Assembly: GCA_044222225.1 (NCBI GenBank)
Contig: JBGANR010000003.1
Location: 1 to 64,000, forward strand
Direction of reading: 5' to 3'
Source: JBGANR01 sp044222225
GTDB lineage: Bacteria > Actinomycetota > Actinomycetes > Mycobacteriales > Mycobacteriaceae
DNA length: 64,000 nt
Part shown: positions 42,449-50,508 of the stretch, piece after piece
Position numbering within the stretch: position 1 is the first letter of the stretch
Layout: the number at the start of each line of letters is the position of its first letter
Made by a program: the position numbers and the translations under genes
Notes under the pieces: generated by a model
The model's database searches: none
Seen by the model: the letters and a program-made list of their open reading frames with translations, nothing else
Told to the model about the DNA's origin: nothing

Positions 42449-43141
42449 TCAGGCTCCCGTGGCGAGCGGGTCGGACGTCCCCGCGGGCTCGGAGTAGACG
42501 ATGTCGACGAGCGAATCGCCGTCGTAGAGCAGGCTCGTGACCGATGCCAGCGAGCACTGCCGGCGGCGCGGGTTGTGCCACAGCGGACGTCCCTCGAGGA
42601 AACGACGCAGCGTGTACACCGGCAGCTGATGGCTGACGCAGACGGCCTCGTGCCCGCGGTTGGCGTCGCGGACGGCGTTGACGACGCCGAGCATCCGGTG
42701 CGCGATCTGGATGTACGGCTCGCCCCACGAGGGGGTGAACGGGTCGCGCATCTTGGGCCAGTGCCGCGGCCGCTTGAGCGCGCCGTCCCCGACGGAGACG
42801 CGCAGGCCCTCGAACTCGTTGCCCGCCTCGATGAGGTCGTCCTGCGTGCCGATCACCAGGCCGTGGGCCGCGGCGATCGGCCCGGCCGTCTCCTGCGCCC
42901 GCTGCAGGGGGGACGCGTACACGCCGGCGACGTCGTGATCGGCGAAGGCCGCCGCGACGAGCTCGGCCTGCCGCCGGCCGTTCTCCGACAGGTAGTAGCC
43001 CGGCAGCCGGCCGTAGAGGATCCCCTCGGGGTTGTGCACTTCACCGTGGCGCAGGACATGCACCACCGTGCGTCCGGACGCCGCGGGCTCGGCCGCCGGG
43101 GGCGCCTCTCCGTCGGTGTGCGCGAGCAGGCGTTCGGTCAT
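42449..43141 (-). CDS. histidine phosphatase (phosphoglycerate mutase-fold) protein
   Basis: This 230-residue protein has the catalytic RHG motif in VVHVLRHGEVHNPEG and the second His in AVCVSHQLPVYTL. It is the first gene of the cytochrome c maturation operon, as Rv0525 is in M. tuberculosis. Its substrate is unknown; glycolytic mutase activity is unlikely. ATG 43141 is supported by GGAGGAG upstream. Confidence 0.9.
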   Translation of the reverse strand: MTERLLAHTDGEAPPAAEPAASGRTVVHVLRHGEVHNPEGILYGRLPGYYLSENGRRQAELVAAAFADHDVAGVYASPLQRAQETAGPIAAAHGLVIGTQDDLIEAGNEFEGLRVSVGDGALKRPRHWPKMRDPFTPSWGEPYIQIAHRMLGVVNAVRDANRGHEAVCVSHQLPVYTLRRFLEGRPLWHNPRRRQCSLASVTSLLYDGDSLVDIVYSEPAGTSDPLATGA

Positions 43142-43220
43142 GACGACAACTCCTCCAGTGCGCGGCACGCCCGCGCATCTACACTTCTCTTCCCCGCCGG
43201 ATGCCCGGTCGCGGGGGACG

Positions 43221-44549
43221 TCACCGCTGGGGCGGCGTCGCAGCGGCGGCCGCCTCGGCCGCCGCCGTCAAACCCTCGCCGATGATCCCGAACGCCTCCT
43301 CATCGAGGGCGGCCGAGACGAACCAGCTCTCGTACGCGCTCGGCGGCGCGTACACGCCCGCCTCCAGCAGCGCGTGGAAGAACGGCGCGAAGCGCCACGT
43401 CTGCGTCCGCGAGACGTCGTCGTAGTTCACGATCGGCGTGTTCGGGTCATCGGTGAAGAAGACGCCGACAAGGTTACCGGCGAACTGCACGCGGTGTCCG
43501 ACGCCCGCGGCGTCCAGTGCGGCGCCCATGAGCGCGCCGAGCCGTTCGGCGTTGCGGTCGAGGGCGTCGTAGACGGCGGCGTCGGCGGCGCGCAGCGTCG
43601 CAAGCCCGGCCGCGACGGCCACCGGATTGCCCGACAGCGTGCCCGCCTGATAGACGGGGCCGGTCGGCGCCAGCCGCTCCATGACGTCGGCGCGACCGCC
43701 GAAGGCCGCGGCCGGCAGACCGCCGCTCATCACCTTGCCGAAGGTGTAGAGATCGCCGTCGACGCCCTCCAGGCCGTACCAGCCGGCGGGGCTGACGCGG
43801 AAGCCCGTCATCACCTCGTCCATGACGAGCAGCGCGCCGTGCTTGATCGCAAGTTCCTTGAGGCCCCAGTTGAACCGCGGCAGCGGCGCGATCGCACCCA
43901 TGTTGCCCGCCGCGGCCTCGGTGATGATCGCGGCGATCTGCCCCGGATTCTCCTCGAAGGCCGCCGTGACGGCGTCGAGGTCGTTATAGGGCAGCACGAT
44001 CGTGTCCGCCGCCGACGCACCCGTCACGCCCGGGGACGTCGGCAGCCCGAGGGTGGCGACGCCGGAGCCGGCCGCGGCCAGCAGCGCGTCGACGTGGCCG
44101 TGGTAGCAGCCGGCGAACTTGATGATCTTGGGGCGGCCCGTGAAGCCGCGGGCCAGCCGGATCGCGGACATCGTCGCCTCGGTGCCCGAGTTGACCATGC
44201 GCAGCTGCTCGACGGGGTCGACGCGGGCCGCGATCTCCTCGGCGATCTCGATCTCCGCCTCCGTCGGCGCGCCGAAGCTCAGCCCGCGACCCAAGGCGCG
44301 GCCGACGGCGTCGATGACGGCGGGATGGCCGTGGCCGAGGATCATCGGCCCCCAGCTGCAGACGAGGTCGACGTAGCGGTTGCCGTCGACGTCGCCGAGC
44401 CAGTAGCCGCTCGCCTCCGCGATGAACCGGGGCGTGCCGCCGACCGAGGAGAACGCCCGCACCGGCGAGTTGACGCCGCCGGGGATGACGGAGGTCGCGC
44501 GGTCGAAGAGGGCTGCAGAACGGGGGGGCGTCACGGTCACGGCGTTCAT
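43221..44549 (-). CDS. hemL: glutamate-1-semialdehyde 2,1-aminomutase
   Basis: HemL makes 5-aminolevulinate in the C5 route to heme. The 442-residue PLP protein has NSPVRAFSSVGGTPRF, the cofactor segment MVNSGTEATMSAIRLARG, LLVMDEVMTGFR, and the PLP lysine in YTFGKVMSGGLPAAAFGG. The ATG at 44549 lacks a Shine-Dalgarno sequence and may be read from a short or absent leader. It diverges from the acyl-CoA oxidase-like gene with a 60-base gap. Confidence 0.96.
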   Translation of the reverse strand: MNAVTVTPPRSAALFDRATSVIPGGVNSPVRAFSSVGGTPRFIAEASGYWLGDVDGNRYVDLVCSWGPMILGHGHPAVIDAVGRALGRGLSFGAPTEAEIEIAEEIAARVDPVEQLRMVNSGTEATMSAIRLARGFTGRPKIIKFAGCYHGHVDALLAAAGSGVATLGLPTSPGVTGASAADTIVLPYNDLDAVTAAFEENPGQIAAIITEAAAGNMGAIAPLPRFNWGLKELAIKHGALLVMDEVMTGFRVSPAGWYGLEGVDGDLYTFGKVMSGGLPAAAFGGRADVMERLAPTGPVYQAGTLSGNPVAVAAGLATLRAADAAVYDALDRNAERLGALMGAALDAAGVGHRVQFAGNLVGVFFTDDPNTPIVNYDDVSRTQTWRFAPFFHALLEAGVYAPPSAYESWFVSAALDEEAFGIIGEGLTAAAEAAAAATPPQR

Positions 44550-44609
44550 TCTCGCAAATCGTGCCGCCGAGGCGGCAATCGCCGGTCATCGGCGTGGTTA
44601 TCGTGAGGC

Positions 44610-46580
44610 ATGACCGTCGACGAGGCGCAGCCGACCGATGATCCGATCGACCCGGCGCAGGCCGCACACCTGACGTCGACACTGCGGCGGGTGCTCGACG
44701 GCCGGTGGGCGGGGGTTCGCGACGGCGTCCGCGAGCATCTGGCCGACCCGGCGATGCTGCCCGATCCCGCGATGAGCATGGCCGAGGCCCGGTCGAAGGT
44801 GCTCGGGCAGCTGCGCGGACTCGCGGCGGCCGGGTTCCCGGCCCCCGGATTCACACCGGCGCAGGGCGGCACCGGCGACGTCGGGGCGGCCATCACGTCG
44901 ATCGAGATGCTCGGCTACGCCGACCTCACGCTCATGGTCCAGGCCGGCGTGCAGTGGGGACTGTTCGGCGGCGCGATCGCCAACCTCGGCACCGGACGCC
45001 ACCACGACCGCTACTGCCGCGACCTCATCGCCGGCGAGTTGCTCGGCTGCTTCGCGATGACCGAGACCGGGCACGGCTCCAACGTGCAGAAGCTGGAGAC
45101 GACGGCCACCTACGATCCGGCGACGCAGGCGTTCGTCATCCACTCCCCCACCCCGGGCTCGCGCAAGGACTACATCGGCGGCGCCGCCGAGCACGCCCGG
45201 GTCGCGGCCGTCTTCGCCCAGCTCGTCACCGGCGGGCCCGGCGAGGAGCCGAGCGGTCGCGGCGTGCACTGCTTCGTCGTGCCGATCCGCGACGCCGACG
45301 GCGCCGACCTGCCCGGCGTCACGACGTCCGACTGCGGCTACAAGGGCGGGCTGCGTGGCGTCGACAACGGGCGGATCGTGTTCGACGCCGTGCGCGTGCC
45401 CCGCGAGGCACTGCTCAACAGGTACGCGGACGTCGCCGCCGACGGCACCTACAGCTCGCCGATCGACAACGTGGACAAGCGCTTCTTCACGATGCTCGGC
45501 ACGCTCATCCGCGGCCGCGTCTCCGTCGCCGCGACGAGCGGGGCGGCCTCGCGCAAGGCGTTGACCATCGCGATCCGGTACGGGCTCGTCCGCAAGCAGT
45601 TCGACGCCCCCGGCCGAGCCGACGAGGTGACGCTGCTCGACTACCGGATGCACCAGCGCCGGCTGCTGCCGCTGCTGGCCCGCTCGTACGCGCTCGCGCT
45701 GGCCCAGAACGAGCTCACCGAGGAGCTGCACGAGGTGCAGTCGGCCGCGTCGCCCGACCCGGAGCGGCAGCGTCTGCTCGAATCGGGGGCGGCGAGCCTC
45801 AAGGCGGCGACCACCTGGCACTCCGCCGAGGCGATCCAGACGGCGCGCGAATGCTGCGGCGGCGCGGGCTATCTCGCCGCGAACCAGATCACGACGATCC
45901 GCGACGACCACGACGTCTTCACCACCTTCGAGGGCGACAACGTGGTGCTCACCCAGCTCGTCGCCAAGGAGTCCCTGACGGCCTACGCCGAGGACGTCCG
46001 CGGCCTCGACGCCGTCGGCTGGGCGCGCTTCGTCGCCACCACCGCGCGGGACGTCTTCCTGGAGAAGTCGGCCGCCCGGCAGGTGGTGCAGACGCTGCTG
46101 GACTCGTCCGACGAGCCGCTGGAGGACAGCGCGCTCACCGCCCGCGGCACCCAGCTGCGGCTGCTGCGCGGGCGCGAGGACCAGTTGCTGCGCAGCGCCG
46201 CCCAGCGGATGCGGCGCGCGTCGAGCCCGGACGAGGACCCCTTCGAGGTGTTCAATCGCGCGCAGGAGCACATCATCGCCGTCGGCCGGGCGCACGCCGA
46301 CCGGACGGCGCTGGAGGCCTTCGTCTCCGCGCTCGACGGCATGCCGGAGTCCGACGCCAAGGACCTGCTGCGCCGGGTGTGCGACCTGTTCGTCTTCGCG
46401 AGCCTCGAACGCGACCTCTCCTGGTACCTCATGCACCGCATGGTGTCCGTCGAGCGCGGCAAGGCGATCCGCCGCGGCGTCGGCGAGCTGTGCGCCGAAC
46501 TGCGCCCGTACGCGCGGGTGCTGGTCGACGCGTTCGGCATCCCGGAGGAGCTGCTGGCGACGGAGATTCCGTTGGACTGA
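44610..46580 (+). CDS. acyl-CoA oxidase/dehydrogenase family protein
   Basis: This 656-residue flavoprotein has the acyl-CoA oxidase layout: an N-terminal helical domain, the FAD-binding motif LLGCFAMTETGHGSNVQKLET, and the second-half sequence RECCGGAGYLAANQI followed by DVFTTFEGDNVVL, whose Glu is the usual catalytic base. It is longer than typical acyl-CoA dehydrogenases (about 400) and equals peroxisomal-type oxidases. It should introduce the first double bond in a fatty-acyl chain; the chain length is unknown. Confidence 0.9.
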   Translation: MTVDEAQPTDDPIDPAQAAHLTSTLRRVLDGRWAGVRDGVREHLADPAMLPDPAMSMAEARSKVLGQLRGLAAAGFPAPGFTPAQGGTGDVGAAITSIEMLGYADLTLMVQAGVQWGLFGGAIANLGTGRHHDRYCRDLIAGELLGCFAMTETGHGSNVQKLETTATYDPATQAFVIHSPTPGSRKDYIGGAAEHARVAAVFAQLVTGGPGEEPSGRGVHCFVVPIRDADGADLPGVTTSDCGYKGGLRGVDNGRIVFDAVRVPREALLNRYADVAADGTYSSPIDNVDKRFFTMLGTLIRGRVSVAATSGAASRKALTIAIRYGLVRKQFDAPGRADEVTLLDYRMHQRRLLPLLARSYALALAQNELTEELHEVQSAASPDPERQRLLESGAASLKAATTWHSAEAIQTARECCGGAGYLAANQITTIRDDHDVFTTFEGDNVVLTQLVAKESLTAYAEDVRGLDAVGWARFVATTARDVFLEKSAARQVVQTLLDSSDEPLEDSALTARGTQLRLLRGREDQLLRSAAQRMRRASSPDEDPFEVFNRAQEHIIAVGRAHADRTALEAFVSALDGMPESDAKDLLRRVCDLFVFASLERDLSWYLMHRMVSVERGKAIRRGVGELCAELRPYARVLVDAFGIPEELLATEIPLD

Positions 46581-46714
46581 CGGCGCGGGTCTCGCCCCCC
46601 ACGGCGTCATATGTCGCGCAGGCCTCCCAGGACGTCGAGCGCCGAGCGTGGGACGCGCCCCGCGCCGACCGCGGTGCGCACGAACCGGAGCGCCGGAGCC
46701 CGGCCGGGCCGTCG

Positions 46715-47731
46715 TCAGCCGCGCGTCGGTGAGCCCGATCCGCCGGGTGTCGACGCGCGCAGCCGCAGCACCGACGCCGCGGTGAGCGCGACCTGCCGAT
46801 CCGGGTCGTCGAGCCGCGCGACGAGCAGCTCCTGCGCCGATCGGCCGGGGATGTCCGCCAGCGCCGCGACGAGACGGCTGCGCGCCGCATCGGAGGCGCC
46901 GGCCAGCGCGTCCGAGATCGCGCCGGCGATCTCGTCGGCGTGGTCCGCCGCGAGGGTGCCGAGCACGTCGGCCGCGTCGACGTCGTCGTGACCGCGGACG
47001 ACGAGCGCCACCAGCGCGGGAACGGCGTCGAGCTCGCCGCGCGCGCCACGGGCGAGCGCGCCGCGCGCGGCGACCACGGGATCCGAATGCCGGAACGCCT
47101 CGGCGAGGACCGCGCCCGCCCGCGGAGAGGCGATCTTGGCCAACGCCTCCGCAGCTCGACGCCTGCGGCCGGCGACGGGTGAGTCCAGCGCCTCCGTGAG
47201 CACCGGGATCGCGTCGTCACCCGTCCGGGCGAGAGCCCAGATCAGCGTGCCGGCGACGTTGGGATCCTCCTCCCCGAGCGCCGCCTCGGCGAGGAGGGCG
47301 GCGTCGCCGTGCTCTGCCGGCGACAGCGCCGCCCGCTGCCTGACCGACGGGCTGTGCGCGTCGAGGCCGCGCAGCAACGCGATGACCCGCAGGACGTCCG
47401 ACCATGCGGCGGGGCCGCTCGACTGAACCTGCTCGAGCCGGCGAAGCAGCTCCTCCTCCCGTGCCAGACGAGCGCGCGTGCGAGCGGCGAGCTGGTCCAT
47501 CATGGCCACCGGGTCGAACCCCCGACCGTCGAGCACGTCCGCGATCTCGTGCAGGCTCAGCCCGAGCGAGCGAAGCCCCTCGACGTGGAACAGCCGGCGG
47601 ACGTCCTCCTCCGAGTACCGCCGATACCCGCCCGACGTGCGACCCGACGGCGACGCCAGCCCGATCCGGTCGTAGTGCCGCAGCATCCGGGTGCTGATCC
47701 CGGATCGCTGCGCCACCTCCCCGATCAGCAT
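46715..47731 (-). CDS. MerR-family regulator with C-terminal HEAT repeats
   Basis: Residues 1-70 are a MerR winged helix (MLIGEVAQRSGISTRMLRHY, YRRYSEEDVRRLFHVEGLRSLG), followed by a coiled-coil of about 40 residues. Instead of a small effector domain, the remaining 220 residues are alpha-helical HEAT repeats (for example PNVAGTLIWALARTGDDAIP). The ATG overlaps the stop of the upstream HEAT gene by seven bases. The two HEAT-repeat proteins are likely to interact, with one modulating the other. Confidence 0.88.
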   Translation of the reverse strand: MLIGEVAQRSGISTRMLRHYDRIGLASPSGRTSGGYRRYSEEDVRRLFHVEGLRSLGLSLHEIADVLDGRGFDPVAMMDQLAARTRARLAREEELLRRLEQVQSSGPAAWSDVLRVIALLRGLDAHSPSVRQRAALSPAEHGDAALLAEAALGEEDPNVAGTLIWALARTGDDAIPVLTEALDSPVAGRRRRAAEALAKIASPRAGAVLAEAFRHSDPVVAARGALARGARGELDAVPALVALVVRGHDDVDAADVLGTLAADHADEIAGAISDALAGASDAARSRLVAALADIPGRSAQELLVARLDDPDRQVALTAASVLRLRASTPGGSGSPTRG

Positions 47732-48456
47732 CGAGGCGCGTCCTCGTCGGCCGGGCTCTCGGTGCGTGCGGTGCCGGCCGGGCCGAGCGCGACGACCCGG
47801 CGCGCCTCTTCGACGGCGGCGTCGAAACCCTCGTCCGGATCGGCCATCAGCCGCTCGGTGGCGGCGGCGTGCGTCCGCACGTCCGGATCGCCGTGCGACT
47901 TGGCCCGCTCGACGGCCGGTGAGGCCGCGTGGCCGAGCGCCGCGAAGGCCCGACTGAGACTGCGTCGCACCTCCCGGTCACCGCGACCGAACTGCGAGGA
48001 CAACGCCTCGGCGAGCGCCGGCTCACCGCCGTCGGGCACGAGCCCGGTCGCGGCGCGCCATGCGGCGCGGGCCACCTCGTCGTCCGGGTCGTGCAGCAGG
48101 TCCGTCGTGATCGCGGGCCAGATGCTCCGGCCGCCGATCCGGCCCGCCGACGATTCCGCAGGCCCCATCTTCGACAGCGTGTGCAGCGCCTGACTCCGGG
48201 CCTGCGGTATCGGCGACCGCAACTCGACGAGCAGCCGGTCGACGGTCGCCGACGCGTCGTGCCTGGTGAGCGCCCAGGTCAGCATGTCGCGGACGAAGAA
48301 ATCGGGCTCCGTCGCGCACCGCTCGATCAGCGTGTCGATGTACTCGGCGTTCGGCCGCGTCCCCGCCGCGAGGGCCGCCTGCAGCCGCGCCGAGGACGTC
48401 GGCGCCGCCAACGCCGCCCGCAACCGCGCCTCGCTCGTCATCTCATGTCGGTCCAT
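47725..48456 (-). CDS. HEAT-repeat protein
   Basis: The 243-residue soluble protein is composed almost entirely of HEAT/armadillo-like helical repeats (FFVRDMLTWALTRHDASAT, ARSQALHTLSKMG, DEVARAAWRAATGL). No catalytic motif is visible. GGAGGTG precedes the ATG 48456; GTG 48465 is an alternative start. It forms a coupled pair with the MerR-HEAT gene. Family proteins with this combination are predicted to be regulators or scaffold proteins; the function is not known. Confidence 0.85.
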   Translation of the reverse strand: MDRHEMTSEARLRAALAAPTSSARLQAALAAGTRPNAEYIDTLIERCATEPDFFVRDMLTWALTRHDASATVDRLLVELRSPIPQARSQALHTLSKMGPAESSAGRIGGRSIWPAITTDLLHDPDDEVARAAWRAATGLVPDGGEPALAEALSSQFGRGDREVRRSLSRAFAALGHAASPAVERAKSHGDPDVRTHAAATERLMADPDEGFDAAVEEARRVVALGPAGTARTESPADEDAPRC

Positions 48457-48568
48457 GTCGACCACCTCCGGTCTCCATGAGAAACCTTGTCACGGTGTCA
48501 AGCGCAAGCCGCTGTTCGACCCGAGTCCGTTCGACTCAGGCCACGGTGCGAATCGGCGGCCGGCGAAA

Positions 48569-48637
48569 GCTGTCGCTGAGCGGACCGACGCGGCCCATAC
48601 GTCCACGTCGACCCGCTCAGCGACAGGTACCGGACAG
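48569..48637 (-). repeat. dispersed palindromic repeat, copy B
   Basis: The element has perfect 14-bp arms CTGTCGCTGAGCGG (48570-48583) and their complement (48613-48626), with a further 4-bp match (48587-48590, 48606-48609). Read on the minus strand it starts CTGTCCGGTACCTGTCGC and aligns with copy A at 25979-26053. It lies in the gap between the HEAT gene and a small membrane-protein gene. Confidence 0.7.
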
Positions 48638-48643
48638 CAGATT

Positions 48644-49051
48644 TCAGTCCGACCGTCGGCGTCGCCGAACAGCCGACTCACCGGCGCTCATCGGCCTGTC
48701 GCGTAGACCGGTGACCAGCCCGATGAGCGCACAGCCCGCGACGGTCGCGGCCGCGACGGCGATGGTGATCCACAGCCCGTCGTAGCGGGTCGCGTCGAAA
48801 GCCGGCACGACGACGCGGCCGTCCTCGCCCGTCAGCGGCGGATAGTGCGAGGTGACGATCCCGGCGCGCCAGCTCAGAACAGCGGCGACGAGCCCGGCCA
48901 CGACGAGCACCGCGCACCCGACGAGCCGACGCGTTCGACGCCGACGAGCGGCCTCGGCACCCGGCCAGGCATCTTCGGCATCCGGCCAGGCGGCCTCCGC
49001 GCCCGGCGAGGCCCACTCCCCCTCCGGCCGCGGCCGCTCGGGATCGCTCAC
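48644..49051 (-). CDS. two-helix membrane protein (Rv0513-like position)
   Basis: This 135-residue protein has an N-terminal Pro/Ala/Trp/Glu-rich segment with three near-repeats of the type AEAAWPDAEDAWPGAEAA, then a transmembrane helix (about 45-65), an extracytoplasmic loop and a second helix (about 95-118). It is unrecognised. The GTG at 49051 overlaps the stop of the next upstream gene. The position next to hemB matches the Rv0513 membrane protein. Confidence 0.7.
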   Translation of the reverse strand: MSDPERPRPEGEWASPGAEAAWPDAEDAWPGAEAARRRRTRRLVGCAVLVVAGLVAAVLSWRAGIVTSHYPPLTGEDGRVVVPAFDATRYDGLWITIAVAAATVAGCALIGLVTGLRDRPMSAGESAVRRRRRSD

Positions 49052-49497
49052 CCGCGCGCGTCCGCGAGGGCGTCGGCCAGCGCGTCGACGAAGGCGTCGA
49101 CGTCCCTGGCCCACGCCTGGTTGACGGTTCCGTCGACGAGCCGGATCCCGACGCGGCCGCGCTGCCGCGGCACCGCGGCGAGCTCACCGAGCACGCGCCC
49201 CTGCAGGACGGCGTCGTCGTCGGGGTCGGGCAGGAGCGCGGCGATCCGGCGCAGCGGGATCGTCTCGGCGCCCTGGCGCAGCTCGGTGTCGGTGACCGTC
49301 ACCGTGAGGTGTACCCGTGACGCGGAGACCTGCAGCCACGAGAAACCGCTGATGACGACGGTGAAGACGGCGAGAATCCACCACTGGACGCTCCCGCCGA
49401 ACCACATGAGCCCGCCGACGACGGCCGCGACCGCGGGACCGAGCGCGATGATCGCCAGGTTCCCGCCGGACTCGTGATAGCGGACCGTGTCAGTCAC
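49048..49497 (-). CDS. membrane-anchored protein with PH-like C-terminal domain
   Basis: The 149-residue protein has two adjacent N-terminal helices (about 13-33 and 36-52), then a beta-rich region resembling the bacterial PH domains (VHLTVTVTDTELRQGAETI, PLRRIAALL). The function is unknown; it could be a DUF3093-type protein. It is 18 bases downstream of hemB on the same strand and coupled to the following membrane protein by overlap. Confidence 0.7.
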   Translation of the reverse strand: MTDTVRYHESGGNLAIIALGPAVAAVVGGLMWFGGSVQWWILAVFTVVISGFSWLQVSASRVHLTVTVTDTELRQGAETIPLRRIAALLPDPDDDAVLQGRVLGELAAVPRQRGRVGIRLVDGTVNQAWARDVDAFVDALADALADARG

Positions 49498-49515
49498 GGC
49501 CGCGTCCCGGCGCGG

Positions 49516-50508
49516 TCAGCGCAGCCACCCGGCCACCTCCGCGGCCCAGTACGTCAGGACGATGTCCGCCCCCGCCCGCCGGATCGCGGTGATCGATTCG
49601 AGGACGGCGGCGTCGCGGTCGATCCAGCCGCGCTCCGCGGCGGCCGAGATCATCGCGTACTCCCCCGACACCTGGTAGGCCGCCACCGGTACGGGCGCCG
49701 CGTCGGCGATCTCGCGCAGCACGTCGAGGTAGCTCATCGCCGGCTTGACCATGACGATGTCGGCGCCCTCGGCGAGGTCGAGCTCCAGCTCGCGCAGCGC
49801 CTCGCGGCGATTGGCGGCGTCCTGCTGATAGGTGCGCCGGTCGCCGACCAGCGACGATCCGACGGCCTCCCGGAACGGCCCGTAGAACGCGGACGCGTAC
49901 TTCGCCGTGTAGGCGAGCAGGGTGACGTCCTCGCGACCGGCCGCGTCGAGGCCGTCGCGGATGGCGGCGATCTGGCCGTCCATCATCCCGCTCGGCCCGA
50001 GCACGTGGGCGCCGGCGTCGGCCTGCGCGATCGCCATCGCGACGTACCGCTGCAGCGTCGCATCGTTGTCGACGCGCCCCCCGGCGTCCAGCACACCGCA
50101 GTGGCCGTGATCGGTGAACTCGTCGAGGCAGGTGTCGGCCATGATGACCGTCGCATCGCCGAGGTCGGCGCGCAGCGTCGCCAGCGCCCGGTTGAGGACG
50201 CCCCCGGGATCATCGGCGCCGGAACCGATCGCGTCCTTCGACGCCGGCTCAGGCACGCCGAACAGCATCAGCCCCCCGACACCCGCGGCGACGGCCGCCT
50301 CGGCCGCCCGGCGCAACGAATCCGGCGTGTGCTGGACGACGCCCGGCAGCGACCCGATCGGGTTCGGCTCAGTGATCCCGTCGGCGACGAACATCGGCAG
50401 CACCAGCTGCCGCGGCTCGACGGACGTCTCGGCGACGAGCCGGCGCAGCGCGGGCGTCGACCGCAGCCGGCGCGGCCGCACGGCGGGTCCTGCGATCGCG
50501 GTGTTCAC
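49516..50508 (-). CDS. hemB: porphobilinogen synthase
   Basis: HemB condenses two 5-aminolevulinates to porphobilinogen. The 330-residue enzyme has the two active-site lysines in LLAYTAKYASAF and VMVKPAMSYLD. The metal site reads DTCLDEFTDHGHCG, in which only two of the three zinc-type cysteines are present; this form is common in Mycobacteriales. The GTG overlaps the hemD stop by four bases. Confidence 0.96.
   Translation of the reverse strand: MNTAIAGPAVRPRRLRSTPALRRLVAETSVEPRQLVLPMFVADGITEPNPIGSLPGVVQHTPDSLRRAAEAAVAAGVGGLMLFGVPEPASKDAIGSGADDPGGVLNRALATLRADLGDATVIMADTCLDEFTDHGHCGVLDAGGRVDNDATLQRYVAMAIAQADAGAHVLGPSGMMDGQIAAIRDGLDAAGREDVTLLAYTAKYASAFYGPFREAVGSSLVGDRRTYQQDAANRREALRELELDLAEGADIVMVKPAMSYLDVLREIADAAPVPVAAYQVSGEYAMISAAAERGWIDRDAAVLESITAIRRAGADIVLTYWAAEVAGWLR

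Noticed and set aside
49516..50508. HemB metal site with two instead of three cysteines as a novelty
   Set aside because: The DTCLDEFTDHGHCG form is usual in Mycobacteriales HemB and is not unusual here.
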